Of a DNA stretch of 37,164 nucleotides, positions 22,685 to 31,263 are shown piece after piece (the first letter of the stretch is position 1; each line of letters starts with the position of its first letter). Both the position numbers and the translations under genes were made by a program. Under the pieces are notes generated by a model that had not been told where the DNA came from, did no database searches, and worked only from the letters and a program-made list of their open reading frames with translations. The stretch is from Modicisalibacter xianhensis (GTDB lineage Bacteria > Pseudomonadota > Gammaproteobacteria > Pseudomonadales > Halomonadaceae), in assembly GCF_900113605.1 (NCBI RefSeq), contig NZ_FOPY01000021.1:1-37164 (forward strand), given 5' to 3'.

Positions 22685-23731
22685 TCAGCGCAGGCTGCCC
22701 GGCAATCCCAGGCTGGTGGTTTCCGGCATGCTCAATAGCAACCCCAGGCCCAGCGCCAGAATCAGTAGGCTGCCACAGAGTGCGATGCCGTGGCCGGCCA
22801 GTGCCTGCCAGCTCGGTGTGGTACGCGCCAGTAGCCGAGTTGCCCGCTGACGAGCGACAACGGCGAACACGGCTAGACATGACGTGGTGAAGGCCGTGCC
22901 CACCGACATGGCAAGTACCGCCAGGACCCCGGCCCACCAATAGCCCAGCAGGCTTGCCACACCGAGCACCATGACGCCACCGCTGCACGGCCGTAAGCCA
23001 ATAGCCAGCAAGGCGCCCAGGCTTTCCCGCGTGTCGTGGGTCGCGTCGGGAGCGATATGGTGCTGGCCGCCGCAATGCTCGCATGCTGCGTCGCGACGCA
23101 ATGTGACAGGCGCATGTCTTGAAGAAGCGAGAGCGGCGTCATCCATGCTGGCAAAGGTCATCCCGTCCATCGTCAGGGCCGAAGCGTTGTCACTGGCTGC
23201 GGCTTGACGCGGCAGACGGTCGAGACTGCGCTTGAGCCGGGTCAGGGCGCGCCAGGTCAGCCAGGCACCGAGCCCGGCCAGAACGAGAAAGCTGGCCTGT
23301 TCGAGATATCCGGTTTGCGCCATGGCATCGCGAGTCAGCTGCCCCATCCCCCAGACCAGGATCCCGACGAGCAGGATCGCCACCAGGCCCTGCAACAGGG
23401 CAGCAGCCACGGTCAACATCAAGCCGCGGCGCAGTGCGGTGGGGTGCGACATCAGGTAGGCCGTTATCACCGCCTTGCCGTGGCCGGGGCCCAGTGCATG
23501 GAACACGCCATAGCCCAGGCTAAGCGCCATCAGGCTCAGGCTGGTTTCGACGGATGGATGACGCGAAAGCGACATCGTCGACAGCGTCAGGCCACGGTGA
23601 AGCTCGCGCTGCCAGTCATGGGTCTGGACCATGACAGTCTGTGCCAGGGCCTGGCCGGCATCGGTCATGGCCAGGAGGGCGACACCCAGCAGGGGCAGCA
23701 GGGCAATCAACAGGGCTAGGGGGCGGGACAT
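22685..23731 (-). CDS. NicO-family nickel/cobalt (RcnA-like) transporter
   Basis: Multi-helix inner membrane metal transporter. The start at 23731 gives 348 residues and a first helix RPLALLIALLPLLGVALLAM. The family metal motif HALGPGHGKAVITAYL lies near residue 76 and the second, IGLRPCSGGVMVLGV, near 243. Between them is a cytoplasmic loop with CEHCGGQHH, a likely metal-sensing patch. The gene overlaps the end of the DUF1007 gene by 16 bases; such pairs are common. Export or import and the exact metal cannot be decided. Position next to a zinc-type operator leaves zinc open as well. Confidence 0.88.
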   Translation of the reverse strand: MSRPLALLIALLPLLGVALLAMTDAGQALAQTVMVQTHDWQRELHRGLTLSTMSLSRHPSVETSLSLMALSLGYGVFHALGPGHGKAVITAYLMSHPTALRRGLMLTVAAALLQGLVAILLVGILVWGMGQLTRDAMAQTGYLEQASFLVLAGLGAWLTWRALTRLKRSLDRLPRQAAASDNASALTMDGMTFASMDDAALASSRHAPVTLRRDAACEHCGGQHHIAPDATHDTRESLGALLAIGLRPCSGGVMVLGVASLLGYWWAGVLAVLAMSVGTAFTTSCLAVFAVVARQRATRLLARTTPSWQALAGHGIALCGSLLILALGLGLLLSMPETTSLGLPGSLR

Positions 23732-24378
23732 GTCAGCTCTCCGGTTTCCGCAAAGAAGCGGCCCAGCCCGCTCGGGGCCGTGGCGTCCCGGTCGAGTGCC
23801 GCGGCATCGGCGACACGCTGCGGGTCGGGGTCCGCGGGGATGACGCGACTGGTGCAATTGGCGGGAGCGTCTTGCAGGGCGATCGGTGTATCGGTGTCCT
23901 GCTCGTAGAGAAACTCGATGTAATAGGTGTCGTCATAGACCTGCCACGCCAGTGGCGAACCGCCGAGCGCCAGCGGTTCGGCCAGCGGTAGCACGAAGCG
24001 GAACACGAGGCGCTGGTCGTCGTTCTGGCGGATGGTGTAGTCGCGCAGATCGTCCAGGGCAACGGGCTCGCCAGCATGCGTGACATGCGTGAGGTAATTC
24101 TCGCCTCGCAGGTTCTGGGCGATTTCGTCACCGAGCATGTCCAGGCGCTGTTCCATGCTCTCGTCGCCCTCGGCTCGGGAGAGCTCCTCTGTCAGGGTCA
24201 GGCTGTAGAACGGGTCCATTACCCATACCTGTTCCAGGGCGGTGACATTTGATCGATCATCGAAATGCAGGATGACCCGGTAATCCACCCAACCATGCGG
24301 ATGCGCCAGCGCAGTCAATGGCAGGCCTGCGATAGCGAAAAGCCAGGGGGCGATACGTCGGGACAGGCGAGAGGACAT
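23716..24378 (-). CDS. DUF1007 family periplasmic protein
   Basis: Partner protein of NicO-type transporters, described in databases as a periplasmic component of an uncharacterised transport system. The start at 24378 is preceded by GGAGA, giving 220 residues with a signal peptide ending near ALAHPHGW. The mature N-terminus HPHGWVDYRV is typical and would bind metal through its two His residues. Also seen are DPFYSLTLTEEL and WQVYDDTYYIEF. It overlaps the NicO gene, so both are made together. Role in metal hand-off is inferred. Confidence 0.88.
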   Translation of the reverse strand: MSSRLSRRIAPWLFAIAGLPLTALAHPHGWVDYRVILHFDDRSNVTALEQVWVMDPFYSLTLTEELSRAEGDESMEQRLDMLGDEIAQNLRGENYLTHVTHAGEPVALDDLRDYTIRQNDDQRLVFRFVLPLAEPLALGGSPLAWQVYDDTYYIEFLYEQDTDTPIALQDAPANCTSRVIPADPDPQRVADAAALDRDATAPSGLGRFFAETGELTCPAP

Positions 24379-24485
24379 GGACAGGATCTCCGGAAACGGC
24401 AATGACGCAGTACCCGAGCCGCCTCGCATCAAGCGGCCCGGGCGCGACTTACTTTACGGCTGCGCGGGGTGAAGGGCTATCCCTA

Positions 24486-25829
24486 TCAGCTTGCAGCCTG
24501 GGTGGTCGGGCGAGCCGACCAACGGCGAATGCCGGCATCGACCAAGGCCATCGCGATCATCGAGGCGCCCACCAGGGGAAAGATCACCCCCCCGATGGCA
24601 AGCAGGGCCAGCACGCCGCGCAGTTTACGTGGATCGTGCGGGGCAGGCGGTACACCGAGGCGACCGGCGGGGCGGCGCATCCACCACATGACGCCCGAGG
24701 CCACACACAGCAATACGATCCCCGCGCAGGCCGCGGCCAGGACAATCTGGTTGGCGATACCGAACTCCTGGCCCAAGTGGACATTGACTCCCCACTCCAG
24801 CGTCTGTCCCAACGGACCGTAGTCGGCATAACGCATGTCGAGCAGCGTGTCGCCCGTGTACTGGTCGAGATGCACGACCCGTTGCTGGCTGAGATCGTCG
24901 GGGTAGATCGAGCCTGTGTACACATCGCTGGCGCCACCCGGCAGGCTGACGGCATAGCCCGGTGCCAGGCCCAGTGCATCGAAGCGGGCAACGGCACCGT
25001 CGAGTCCGATCGGTGGGATATCGCTAGCCGTGGAGGCAGGCAACCGGGCCTGCTCGAGCGACCAGGGGGTGAGTTCGCGCTCGGCAAGCCTGGCATCGGA
25101 CATGGGCACGTTGACCCGCACGCCGTCGGGATAGCCGAAGTTGTTGCCGTTGGCGAGTTCATTGACCTTGCTGCCCCACACCGTCGACCAGGGCATGCCG
25201 GTCACGGCCAAAAACAGGATGAAGCCACCCACGAACACACCCAGGACCGCATGCAGGTCGCGCCAGAACAGGCGCTTCGACGGACGCGAGCGTACCGTGA
25301 CGACACCGCCACGCTGACCGCGTGGCCACCACAGATAAAGACCCGTCAGCACCAGCAGGATCGTCCAGCCAGCGACGATCTCGATGAGTAGGCTGGCGGT
25401 AGTACCGAAATAGTTGAGGCTGTGCAGGTGGCGGATCGTCCACATCACGCTGCCCCGGTAGGGCAGGATGCCGGTCACTTCACCGCTGTAGGGGTCAACG
25501 TAGACGGCACGCTTTTCGCCACCGGCGGTGCGGATATCGACCTCGGCGGCCAGGTCCGGAGCGGCGGGCGTGACGTAGCGGAATGCCTCGCCAGGCTGGG
25601 TGGCAAGTGCGGCGTCCAACTGGGCCTGGGCGGAAATGGGCTGGGCGGACTGCGCCTCCACGCGCAGTGTATCGGCGTACCACCAGTGTTCGACTTCGTC
25701 CTTGAACAGGTACAGCGCACCGGTAACGGCCAGCAGGATCAAAAAGGGAATGGCGATCAGCCCGGCATAGAAATGCCAGCGCCATACGGCGCGATAGAGA
25801 TCGTTGATGTCGCGTCGAGTACGGGACAT
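24486..25829 (-). CDS. PepSY-associated transmembrane protein
   Basis: Four-helix inner membrane protein with PepSY periplasmic domains, 447 residues, of the type found beside siderophore and metal uptake genes. Some relatives act as ferric-siderophore reductases. The N-terminus has the family RAVWRWHFYAGLIAIPFLIL, followed by HSLNYFGTTASLLIEIVAGW and LVLTGLYLWWPR, then WRDLHAVLGVFVGGFILFLA and a last pair of helices near 365-425. Conserved His residues in the helices (WHFYAG, RHLHSLNYFG, DLHAVLG) could hold haem. The gap to the preceding DUF2946 gene is 39 bases, so they are probably one unit. Confidence 0.9.
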   Translation of the reverse strand: MSRTRRDINDLYRAVWRWHFYAGLIAIPFLILLAVTGALYLFKDEVEHWWYADTLRVEAQSAQPISAQAQLDAALATQPGEAFRYVTPAAPDLAAEVDIRTAGGEKRAVYVDPYSGEVTGILPYRGSVMWTIRHLHSLNYFGTTASLLIEIVAGWTILLVLTGLYLWWPRGQRGGVVTVRSRPSKRLFWRDLHAVLGVFVGGFILFLAVTGMPWSTVWGSKVNELANGNNFGYPDGVRVNVPMSDARLAERELTPWSLEQARLPASTASDIPPIGLDGAVARFDALGLAPGYAVSLPGGASDVYTGSIYPDDLSQQRVVHLDQYTGDTLLDMRYADYGPLGQTLEWGVNVHLGQEFGIANQIVLAAACAGIVLLCVASGVMWWMRRPAGRLGVPPAPHDPRKLRGVLALLAIGGVIFPLVGASMIAMALVDAGIRRWSARPTTQAAS

Positions 25830-25868
25830 GGGTAATGTTCCTCACGGGGCATGCAGGGGTGGTTGTCG

Positions 25869-26297
25869 TCACGAGTCATGAACGACGACCGGCGGAGCCC
25901 GGGGGGGCGCGTGAGGAAAGATCGCCAGCCCGCCATGCGCTGGACGCGTGGCGGCGAGCGGCTCGCCAGCGGCAAGCAGAAACGTGTGCGCCACGGCCGG
26001 AAGCGCGCCGCTGAGCACGGGAGAGTGGTGGAACAGCGAGCAGTAGCCACACTGTTCGTGCCAGCCGAGCGTCTCCGGCAACGGAGACTGATGCGCGGGG
26101 GGCGATGACAGGGTCGGCATCGATGCGCCAGCATGCGAATGATGACCCGGCTCGCCAAACGCACTGAGTTGGCCGATGACCGGGCCGGTCACCAACAGCA
26201 GCATGGCGATCAACGCCAGATGGACGGCGTGGCGATACGCCCGGGCGTGGTGGCGCAGTGGCATGAAACACTCATGCGGCAGAAACGAACGCGACAT
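25869..26297 (-). CDS. DUF2946 family protein
   Basis: Small membrane or exported protein often found beside TonB receptors and PepSY proteins. Two starts are possible, 26297 (142 aa, with a GGGAT element upstream) and 26264 (131 aa, no binding site); the first is used here. A hydrophobic helix (HLALIAMLLLVTGPVIGQL) follows a basic His-rich N-terminus. The family motif CGYCSLFHHSP stands near the middle, with many His residues around it, suggesting metal or haem binding. It is the first gene of a minus-strand group with PepSY, DUF1007 and NicO genes. Confidence 0.75.
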   Translation of the reverse strand: MSRSFLPHECFMPLRHHARAYRHAVHLALIAMLLLVTGPVIGQLSAFGEPGHHSHAGASMPTLSSPPAHQSPLPETLGWHEQCGYCSLFHHSPVLSGALPAVAHTFLLAAGEPLAATRPAHGGLAIFPHAPPRAPPVVVHDS

Positions 26298-26473
26298 GCT
26301 ATCCCAGATGAGGCGGGGCCAATGCTTCGCCGGCCGCGTCAGTTTGACGCATTCCGTGACGCTTGCCGTGGACGGGAGTGCGGCCCGGTGTTTTCCGGAA
26401 GGTTGCAATCCCTGTCTCCATGGGCATGATAAAGTGCGATGTTTGCCCCTTTGCGTGAAATTATCGGTAGCCC

Positions 26474-26926
26474 ATGACCTCTCACTTCGATGCCAGCCGC
26501 GACTCACTGATGGCGCCCGACAGTCATGTCGAAGGGTTCCGCAAGGCACGCGATGCCCGGCGCACGGAGTTGTTCGAGGACTACGTCGAGCTGATCGACG
26601 ACCTGATCAGCGACGAAGGCGAAGCGCGCCAGGTCGATATCGCCCGACGCCTAGGCGTGACTCAGCCGACGGTGGCCAAGATGCTCAACCGTCTTGTCGA
26701 GGAGGGGCTGGTCGTCAAGCGCCCCTACCGAGGGCTGTTCCTGACAGAAACCGGGGAACGCCTGGCGGCGGCGAGCCGGCGTCGGCACATGATCGTCGAA
26801 GCCGTACTGTGCCGCATGGGCGTCAGTGCGGCTACCGCACGTATCGATGCCGAGGGTATCGAGCATCATGTCAGCAGCGAGACCTTGGCCGCCTTCGAGC
26901 AGTTCCTGAAGGAACGGGGCGCCTGA
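26474..26926 (+). CDS. mntR: Manganese-responsive regulator MntR (DtxR family)
   Basis: Manganese-sensing repressor of 150 residues, close in layout to E. coli Mnt[21 protein letters not shown], then the winged helix [21 protein letters not shown] with [12 protein letters not shown] as the wing, and the dimer and metal part [10 protein letters not shown]...[10 protein letters not shown]. The gene stands just before the manganese transporter operon, whose promoter holds a perfect match to the core of the E. coli MntR operator. The two facts support each other. It is divergent from the DUF2946 gene. Confidence 0.93.
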   Translation: MTSHFDASRDSLMAPDSHVEGFRKARDARRTELFEDYVELIDDLISDEGEARQVDIARRLGVTQPTVAKMLNRLVEEGLVVKRPYRGLFLTETGERLAAASRRRHMIVEAVLCRMGVSAATARIDAEGIEHHVSSETLAAFEQFLKERGA

Positions 26927-26956
26927 GCCACCACTATCCCGCAGCACCATGTTCGC

Positions 26957-27001
26957 TTGACTTGATCGGTCCATTTGCCTAGCTGTATAGCAAAGGCTAT
27001 A
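26957..27001 (+). promoter_or_regulatory. MntR box and promoter of the sitABCD-type operon
   Basis: TATAGC-AAAG-GCTATA (26986-27001) is a perfect 6-4-6 inverted repeat. Its core ATAGCAAAGGCTAT is the same as that of the E. coli mntH MntR box as I know it. A TTGATC (26962-26967) 18 bases before TATAGC could be the -35 box, so MntR would cover the -10 region. It lies 42 bases before the transporter start. Confidence 0.82.
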
Positions 27002-27042
27002 TAGTTTAGCCTGGGTCGACTGAATCGGAGCAGAGACAGGCT

Positions 27043-28026
27043 ATGAAGCGAGGAATCGCGATAGGCGGGCTGGCGACAACCCTGATCCTGGGTTCGGCCT
27101 CGGCGCAGGCGCAGCAGACAACGCCGCTCGATGTCGTGGTCACCATCGGCATGCTCGCCGACGTGGTCGAGCATGTCGGCGGTGAATGCGTTGATGTGAC
27201 GGCACTCATGGGGCCGGGGGTCGACCCGCACCTCTACCAGGCCGGGGCCAGGGATGTATATACCCTGCAGAAGGCCGATCTCATCCTCTACTCCGGCTAT
27301 TCGCTGGAAGGCCAACTGGGTGACGTGCTGGCGCGTTTCGGCGAGATCAAACCCACGCTCGCCGTGGCGCCGGCTTCCATCGACAAGGAAACCCTGATTA
27401 CCGTTCAGGACAGTTACGGCATCGATCCCCACCTGTGGATGGCCGTCGACCTGTGGGCACAGACCGTGCCGACCGTTGCCGACGCGCTGATCGAGCAGCG
27501 GCCGGGCTGCGAGGCGGCGATCCGGGACAATGCCGAGCACTATGCGGCCCAGCTCGAGGCACTGCACGGCTGGATCGAGGCCAGTATCGCGACGATTCCC
27601 GACACGCAGCGCATCCTGGTCACCGCGCATGACGCGTTCAACTATTACGGGCGTGCCTATGGTATCGAGGTGGCCGGTATCCAGGGCATCAGTACTGAGA
27701 CCGAAACCGGCGTGGCGGATATCCGCAACATGGTCGATGTGGTCGTCGAGCGTCAGGTACCGGCCATGTTCGTCGAGAGCACGATCAACCCCCGCACTGT
27801 CCAGGCCGTGATCGATGCCGCTCGTCAGCGGGGCCACGAGATATCGATCGGCGGGCAGCTCTATTCCGACGCCATGGACGAGGCCGGTACGGCCGGCGGG
27901 ACCTATGTCGGCATGCTCTACGCCAATACCCGGCATATCGTCGAGGCACTGGACGGCGAACTGCAGCCGCTGCCCGATGCCCTGCAGGACTGGGCTGAAC
28001 GCTGGGACATCGCCACCGACCAATGA
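27043..28026 (+). CDS. sitA: Manganese/zinc ABC transporter substrate-binding protein
   Basis: Cluster A-I (ZnuA/TroA/SitA) metal receptor of 327 residues with a signal peptide ending ASA-QAQQ near residue 22. Four likely ligands can be placed: His63 (DPHLYQ), His130 (DPHLWM), His196 (TAHDAFNYYG) and Asp276 (YSDAM), spaced like TroA (His68, His133, His199, Asp279). It lacks the long His-rich loop of ZnuA, which with the MntR box points to manganese. Glu245 in VESTIN is also conserved. It heads a four-gene operon. Confidence 0.93.
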   Translation: MKRGIAIGGLATTLILGSASAQAQQTTPLDVVVTIGMLADVVEHVGGECVDVTALMGPGVDPHLYQAGARDVYTLQKADLILYSGYSLEGQLGDVLARFGEIKPTLAVAPASIDKETLITVQDSYGIDPHLWMAVDLWAQTVPTVADALIEQRPGCEAAIRDNAEHYAAQLEALHGWIEASIATIPDTQRILVTAHDAFNYYGRAYGIEVAGIQGISTETETGVADIRNMVDVVVERQVPAMFVESTINPRTVQAVIDAARQRGHEISIGGQLYSDAMDEAGTAGGTYVGMLYANTRHIVEALDGELQPLPDALQDWAERWDIATDQ

Positions 28027-28088
28027 CCATGACGTACCTCGCCGCACCGGCAGGCGGCGCGAGGTGCCAGCAATATAGGACCGTGACC

Positions 28089-28889
28089 ATGGCTGAACTG
28101 CATGAGCCGAACTTGGCGTTGCATGTCGAGGACCTGACCGTCAGCTACCAGAGCAAGCCCGTGTTGTGGGACATCGACTTTGATGTCCCGCCCGGGGTGA
28201 TGGCGGCCATCGTCGGCCCCAACGGCGCCGGCAAGAGCACGCTGATCAAGAGCGTATTGGGCCTGGTGCCCGCCGTGGCGGGCCATGTCACGCTGTTCGG
28301 GCGGCCCTACAAGGACCAGCGGCGTCGGGTCGGCTACGTGCCGCAACGCTCCAGTGTCGACTGGGATTTCCCCACCACGGCGCTGGATGTGGTCACCATG
28401 GGTCTCTATGGCCGCCTGGGGTGGCTGCGACGGCCGGGACGGCGCGAGCGCCGGGAGGCGATGCAGGCACTGGAAAAGGTGGGCATGCAGGACTTCGCCC
28501 AGCGCCAGATCAGCCAGCTCTCCGGCGGCCAGCAGCAGCGCGTGTTCCTGGCCCGGGCGCTGGTTCAGGATGCCGACGTCTATTTTCTCGACGAGCCCAT
28601 GGCCGGGGTCGATGCCACGACCGAGAGGGCCATCGTCGATATCCTGCGCCGGCTGCGTGACGAGGGCAAGACGGTGATCGTCGTGCATCACGACCTGCAG
28701 ACCGTGCGTACCTACTTCGACTGGCTGCTGCTGCTCAACGTACGAGTCATCGCCCAGGGAGAGGTCGGCGACGTGTATACCGCAGCCAATCTGCGCAAGG
28801 CCTATGGGGGACAGATTGCCCTGCTCGAGGAAAGCGCCCTGTTGCCACCCCAGGAGCGCGACATGCCGGTGACCGAGAGACTGCCATGA
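28089..28889 (+). CDS. sitB: Manganese ABC transporter ATP-binding protein
   Basis: ATPase of the metal importer. The ATG at 28089 is preceded by AGGA and gives 266 residues. Walker A GPNGAGKST near 44, signature LSGGQQQRVFLARAL near 144, Walker B DVYFLDEPMAGVD, and the switch His in VIVVHHDL are all present. The Q-loop region YVPQRSSVDWDFPTTALDVV is typical for Mn/Zn transporters. It overlaps the next gene by four bases. Confidence 0.95.
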   Translation: MAELHEPNLALHVEDLTVSYQSKPVLWDIDFDVPPGVMAAIVGPNGAGKSTLIKSVLGLVPAVAGHVTLFGRPYKDQRRRVGYVPQRSSVDWDFPTTALDVVTMGLYGRLGWLRRPGRRERREAMQALEKVGMQDFAQRQISQLSGGQQQRVFLARALVQDADVYFLDEPMAGVDATTERAIVDILRRLRDEGKTVIVVHHDLQTVRTYFDWLLLLNVRVIAQGEVGDVYTAANLRKAYGGQIALLEESALLPPQERDMPVTERLP

Positions 28890-30031
28890 CGATACTCGAC
28901 TGGCTTCAGGACTATACCATCCAGAACGTGGTGATCGGGGCGGCCCTGCTGGGGCTGATCAGCGGTGTGCTGGGCAGCTTTGCGGTGCTGCGCAAGCAGA
29001 GCCTGCTCGGCGACACGCTGTCGCATGCCGCGCTGCCCGGGGTCTGCATCGGCTTTCTCATCGCCGGGACCCGCAATATCGGCAGCATCCTGTTCGGCGC
29101 ACTCGTGTCCGGGGCACTGGCGGCGTTGCTGATGCTGGCGCTGACCCGCAACAGCCGGCTCAAGACCGATGCCGGGCTGGGGATTACGCTGAGTACCTTC
29201 TTTGCCCTCGGCGTAGTGCTGCTGACCTACATCCAGGGCACGAACAATGCTGCGCAGGGCGGACTCGACTCCTTCCTGTTCGGTCAGGCTGCCGCCACGC
29301 TGCGCAGCGACCTGTGGATCATGGGCGGGATTACCGTCGCGGCACTGGGGCTGGTGTCGCTGTTGTGGAAGGAATTCAAGCTGGTTTCCTTCGATCCGAG
29401 CTACGCCGCATCGCTGGGCCTGCCGGTGGTCTGGCTGGAAGTGCTGCTGACGGTGATGATCGCCCTGGCCGTGGTGGTGGGGCTGCAGATGGTTGGCGTG
29501 GTGCTGATGGCGGCGATGATCATCGCGCCAGCCGTCGCGGCGCGCCAGTGGAGCCACCGGCTCGAGGGCATGGTTCTCCTGGCGGCGGCCATCGGGGTGG
29601 GCGGTGGCGTCTTCGGTGCACTGCTCAGTGCCCTGTCGCGGGGGCTGGCCACCGGGCCGTTGATCATTCTCAGCGTGTCGAGCGTGGTCATCGTCTCGCT
29701 GCTGTTCGCGCCAAGGCGCGGCTTCGTGTGGGAAATCGTGCGGCTTCGGCGCAGCCGTCGGCGCCTGCGTTATCAACAGGTGCTGACAACGCTCTACCAA
29801 CTGGCCGCTGCGCATGCCGATTCCCGCTATCGTTCCGGGCAGGGCATGATCGATACCTACCACGGTACCAGCACCCAGCGGGCCCTGCGCAAGCTGCATC
29901 GCCGCGGCTATGTGGTCCGTCACGCAGCGCCCCCCGAAGAGCCGAACACGGCAGGGCAATGGGTGCTGACACCGGCAGGCATCCATGAGGCCGAGCGCAT
30001 CCTCGATTCGCTCGGCCGGGAGGCGCTGTGA
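28886..30031 (+). CDS. sitC: Manganese ABC permease with C-terminal winged-helix-like domain
   Basis: The first ~285 residues are a standard ABC-3 metal permease (LGSFAVLRKQSLLGDTLSHA, DAGLGITLSTFFALGVVLL, LQMVGVVLMAAMIIAPAVAA). Standard members end near there. This one continues for some 95 residues into a basic cytoplasmic domain: a helix LTTLYQLAAAHADS, a second with TSTQRALRKLHRRGYVVR, and a wing-like WVLTPAGIHEAERIL. The last part resembles the wing of DtxR/MntR proteins (compare LTETGERLA in MntR nearby). It may sense or bind something at the membrane. Overlaps on both sides couple it to its partners. Confidence 0.9.
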   Translation: MTILDWLQDYTIQNVVIGAALLGLISGVLGSFAVLRKQSLLGDTLSHAALPGVCIGFLIAGTRNIGSILFGALVSGALAALLMLALTRNSRLKTDAGLGITLSTFFALGVVLLTYIQGTNNAAQGGLDSFLFGQAAATLRSDLWIMGGITVAALGLVSLLWKEFKLVSFDPSYAASLGLPVVWLEVLLTVMIALAVVVGLQMVGVVLMAAMIIAPAVAARQWSHRLEGMVLLAAAIGVGGGVFGALLSALSRGLATGPLIILSVSSVVIVSLLFAPRRGFVWEIVRLRRSRRRLRYQQVLTTLYQLAAAHADSRYRSGQGMIDTYHGTSTQRALRKLHRRGYVVRHAAPPEEPNTAGQWVLTPAGIHEAERILDSLGREAL

Positions 30032-31161
30032 TGCTGGCGCCGCTCTTCGACAACATTCCGCTGATGATCATGCTGGTCGGCATGCTGGTGGGTATCGCCT
30101 CGACACTGGTCGGCACTTTCCTGGTACTGCGCGGCTCCAGCATGCTGTCCGATGCCATCGGCCACTCCATCGTGTTCGGCATCGTCATCGTCTGGCTGCT
30201 GACGCACCAGCAGAGCGGCCCGGTGCAGATCGTGGGTGCGGCTCTGACCGGCCTGCTGACGGTGTTTCTCACCGAGTTGCTGGTCAACACGCAGCGGGTC
30301 AAGAAGGATGCCGCCATCGGCCTGGTCTTCCCGGTACTGTTCTCCATCGGCGTGCTGCTGCTCAACCTCTATGCCCGCGACGTGCACATCGACACGCATA
30401 CCGTGCTGCTGGGCGAGATCGGCTTCGTGTGGCTCGACACCGTGTCGATCGGCGGCTACCCGGTGCCGCAATCGCTGCTGTCGATGGGGGCGATGACACT
30501 GCTCAACGGCCTGTTCGTGCTGGTGTTCTTCAAGGAACTCAAGCTCGCCACCTTCGATGCGCCCTTGGCGAAGGCGCTGGGCTTCGCCCCGGGCGTGCTC
30601 TTCTATGCCCTGCTCATGCTGACCAGCGGTACCGCCGTGGCGGCGTTCGATGCCGTGGGGGCCGTGCTGTTCGTGGCGTTCGTCATCGTCCCCCCGTCGG
30701 CAGCTTACCTGCTGACCAACCGGCTGTGGCTGATGTTCGTCTACGGCATGGTGATCTCGGTGCTGTCGAGCGTCTCCGGTTATTACCTGGCGGTGGCCTG
30801 GGACGTGTCGATCGGCGGCATGATGGCCGTGATGACCGGCGTGTTCCTGCTGCTGGCCTTCCTGGCCGGGCCGCACTACGGCTTGCTTGCCCAGCTGGCG
30901 CGTCGGCGCGGACAACGCCGCCTGAACGAGAACCGGACCCTGGCAGTCCACCTGTACAATCACGAAGGCGAGCCGGAACAGGCCGTGGAGAACGTGACCC
31001 GGGCGCTGCGCGAGCACCTGCACTGGGACGCCGCCAAGGCGCGCCGTGTCGTGCAGCGTAGTCGCGAGCAGGGGCATGTCCTGCAGGAGGGAGAACTGCT
31101 GCACCTGACCCCCGCCGGGCGAGCCATTGCCCGGGAAATCCTCGAGCCGGCGAAGTTCTGA
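30028..31161 (+). CDS. sitD: Manganese ABC permease, second subunit, also with C-terminal winged-helix-like domain
   Basis: The first ~285 residues are an ABC-3 permease (GTFLVLRGSSMLSDAIGHSI, DAAIGLVFPVLFSIGVLLL, AFDAVGAVLFVAFVIVPPSA). An extra ~85-residue C-terminal domain follows: LNENRTLAVHLYNHEGEPEQ, a helix WDAAKARRVVQRSREQGHV, and LLHLTPAGRAIAREIL. The layout matches the tail of the first permease, though the sequences differ. So the two permeases carry paired winged-helix-like tails that would meet under the transporter. It starts four bases before the end of the previous gene. Confidence 0.9.
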   Translation: MMLAPLFDNIPLMIMLVGMLVGIASTLVGTFLVLRGSSMLSDAIGHSIVFGIVIVWLLTHQQSGPVQIVGAALTGLLTVFLTELLVNTQRVKKDAAIGLVFPVLFSIGVLLLNLYARDVHIDTHTVLLGEIGFVWLDTVSIGGYPVPQSLLSMGAMTLLNGLFVLVFFKELKLATFDAPLAKALGFAPGVLFYALLMLTSGTAVAAFDAVGAVLFVAFVIVPPSAAYLLTNRLWLMFVYGMVISVLSSVSGYYLAVAWDVSIGGMMAVMTGVFLLLAFLAGPHYGLLAQLARRRGQRRLNENRTLAVHLYNHEGEPEQAVENVTRALREHLHWDAAKARRVVQRSREQGHVLQEGELLHLTPAGRAIAREILEPAKF

Positions 31162-31263
31162 ACCTCGTGCCATGGGCCGAGCCAGGCATGCGCTATAGTG
31201 ATCATGCCACGTTAGGTCGGCCTGTCCGGCCATCGGGATGCACCAACTCGTCTGCGAGGAGCC

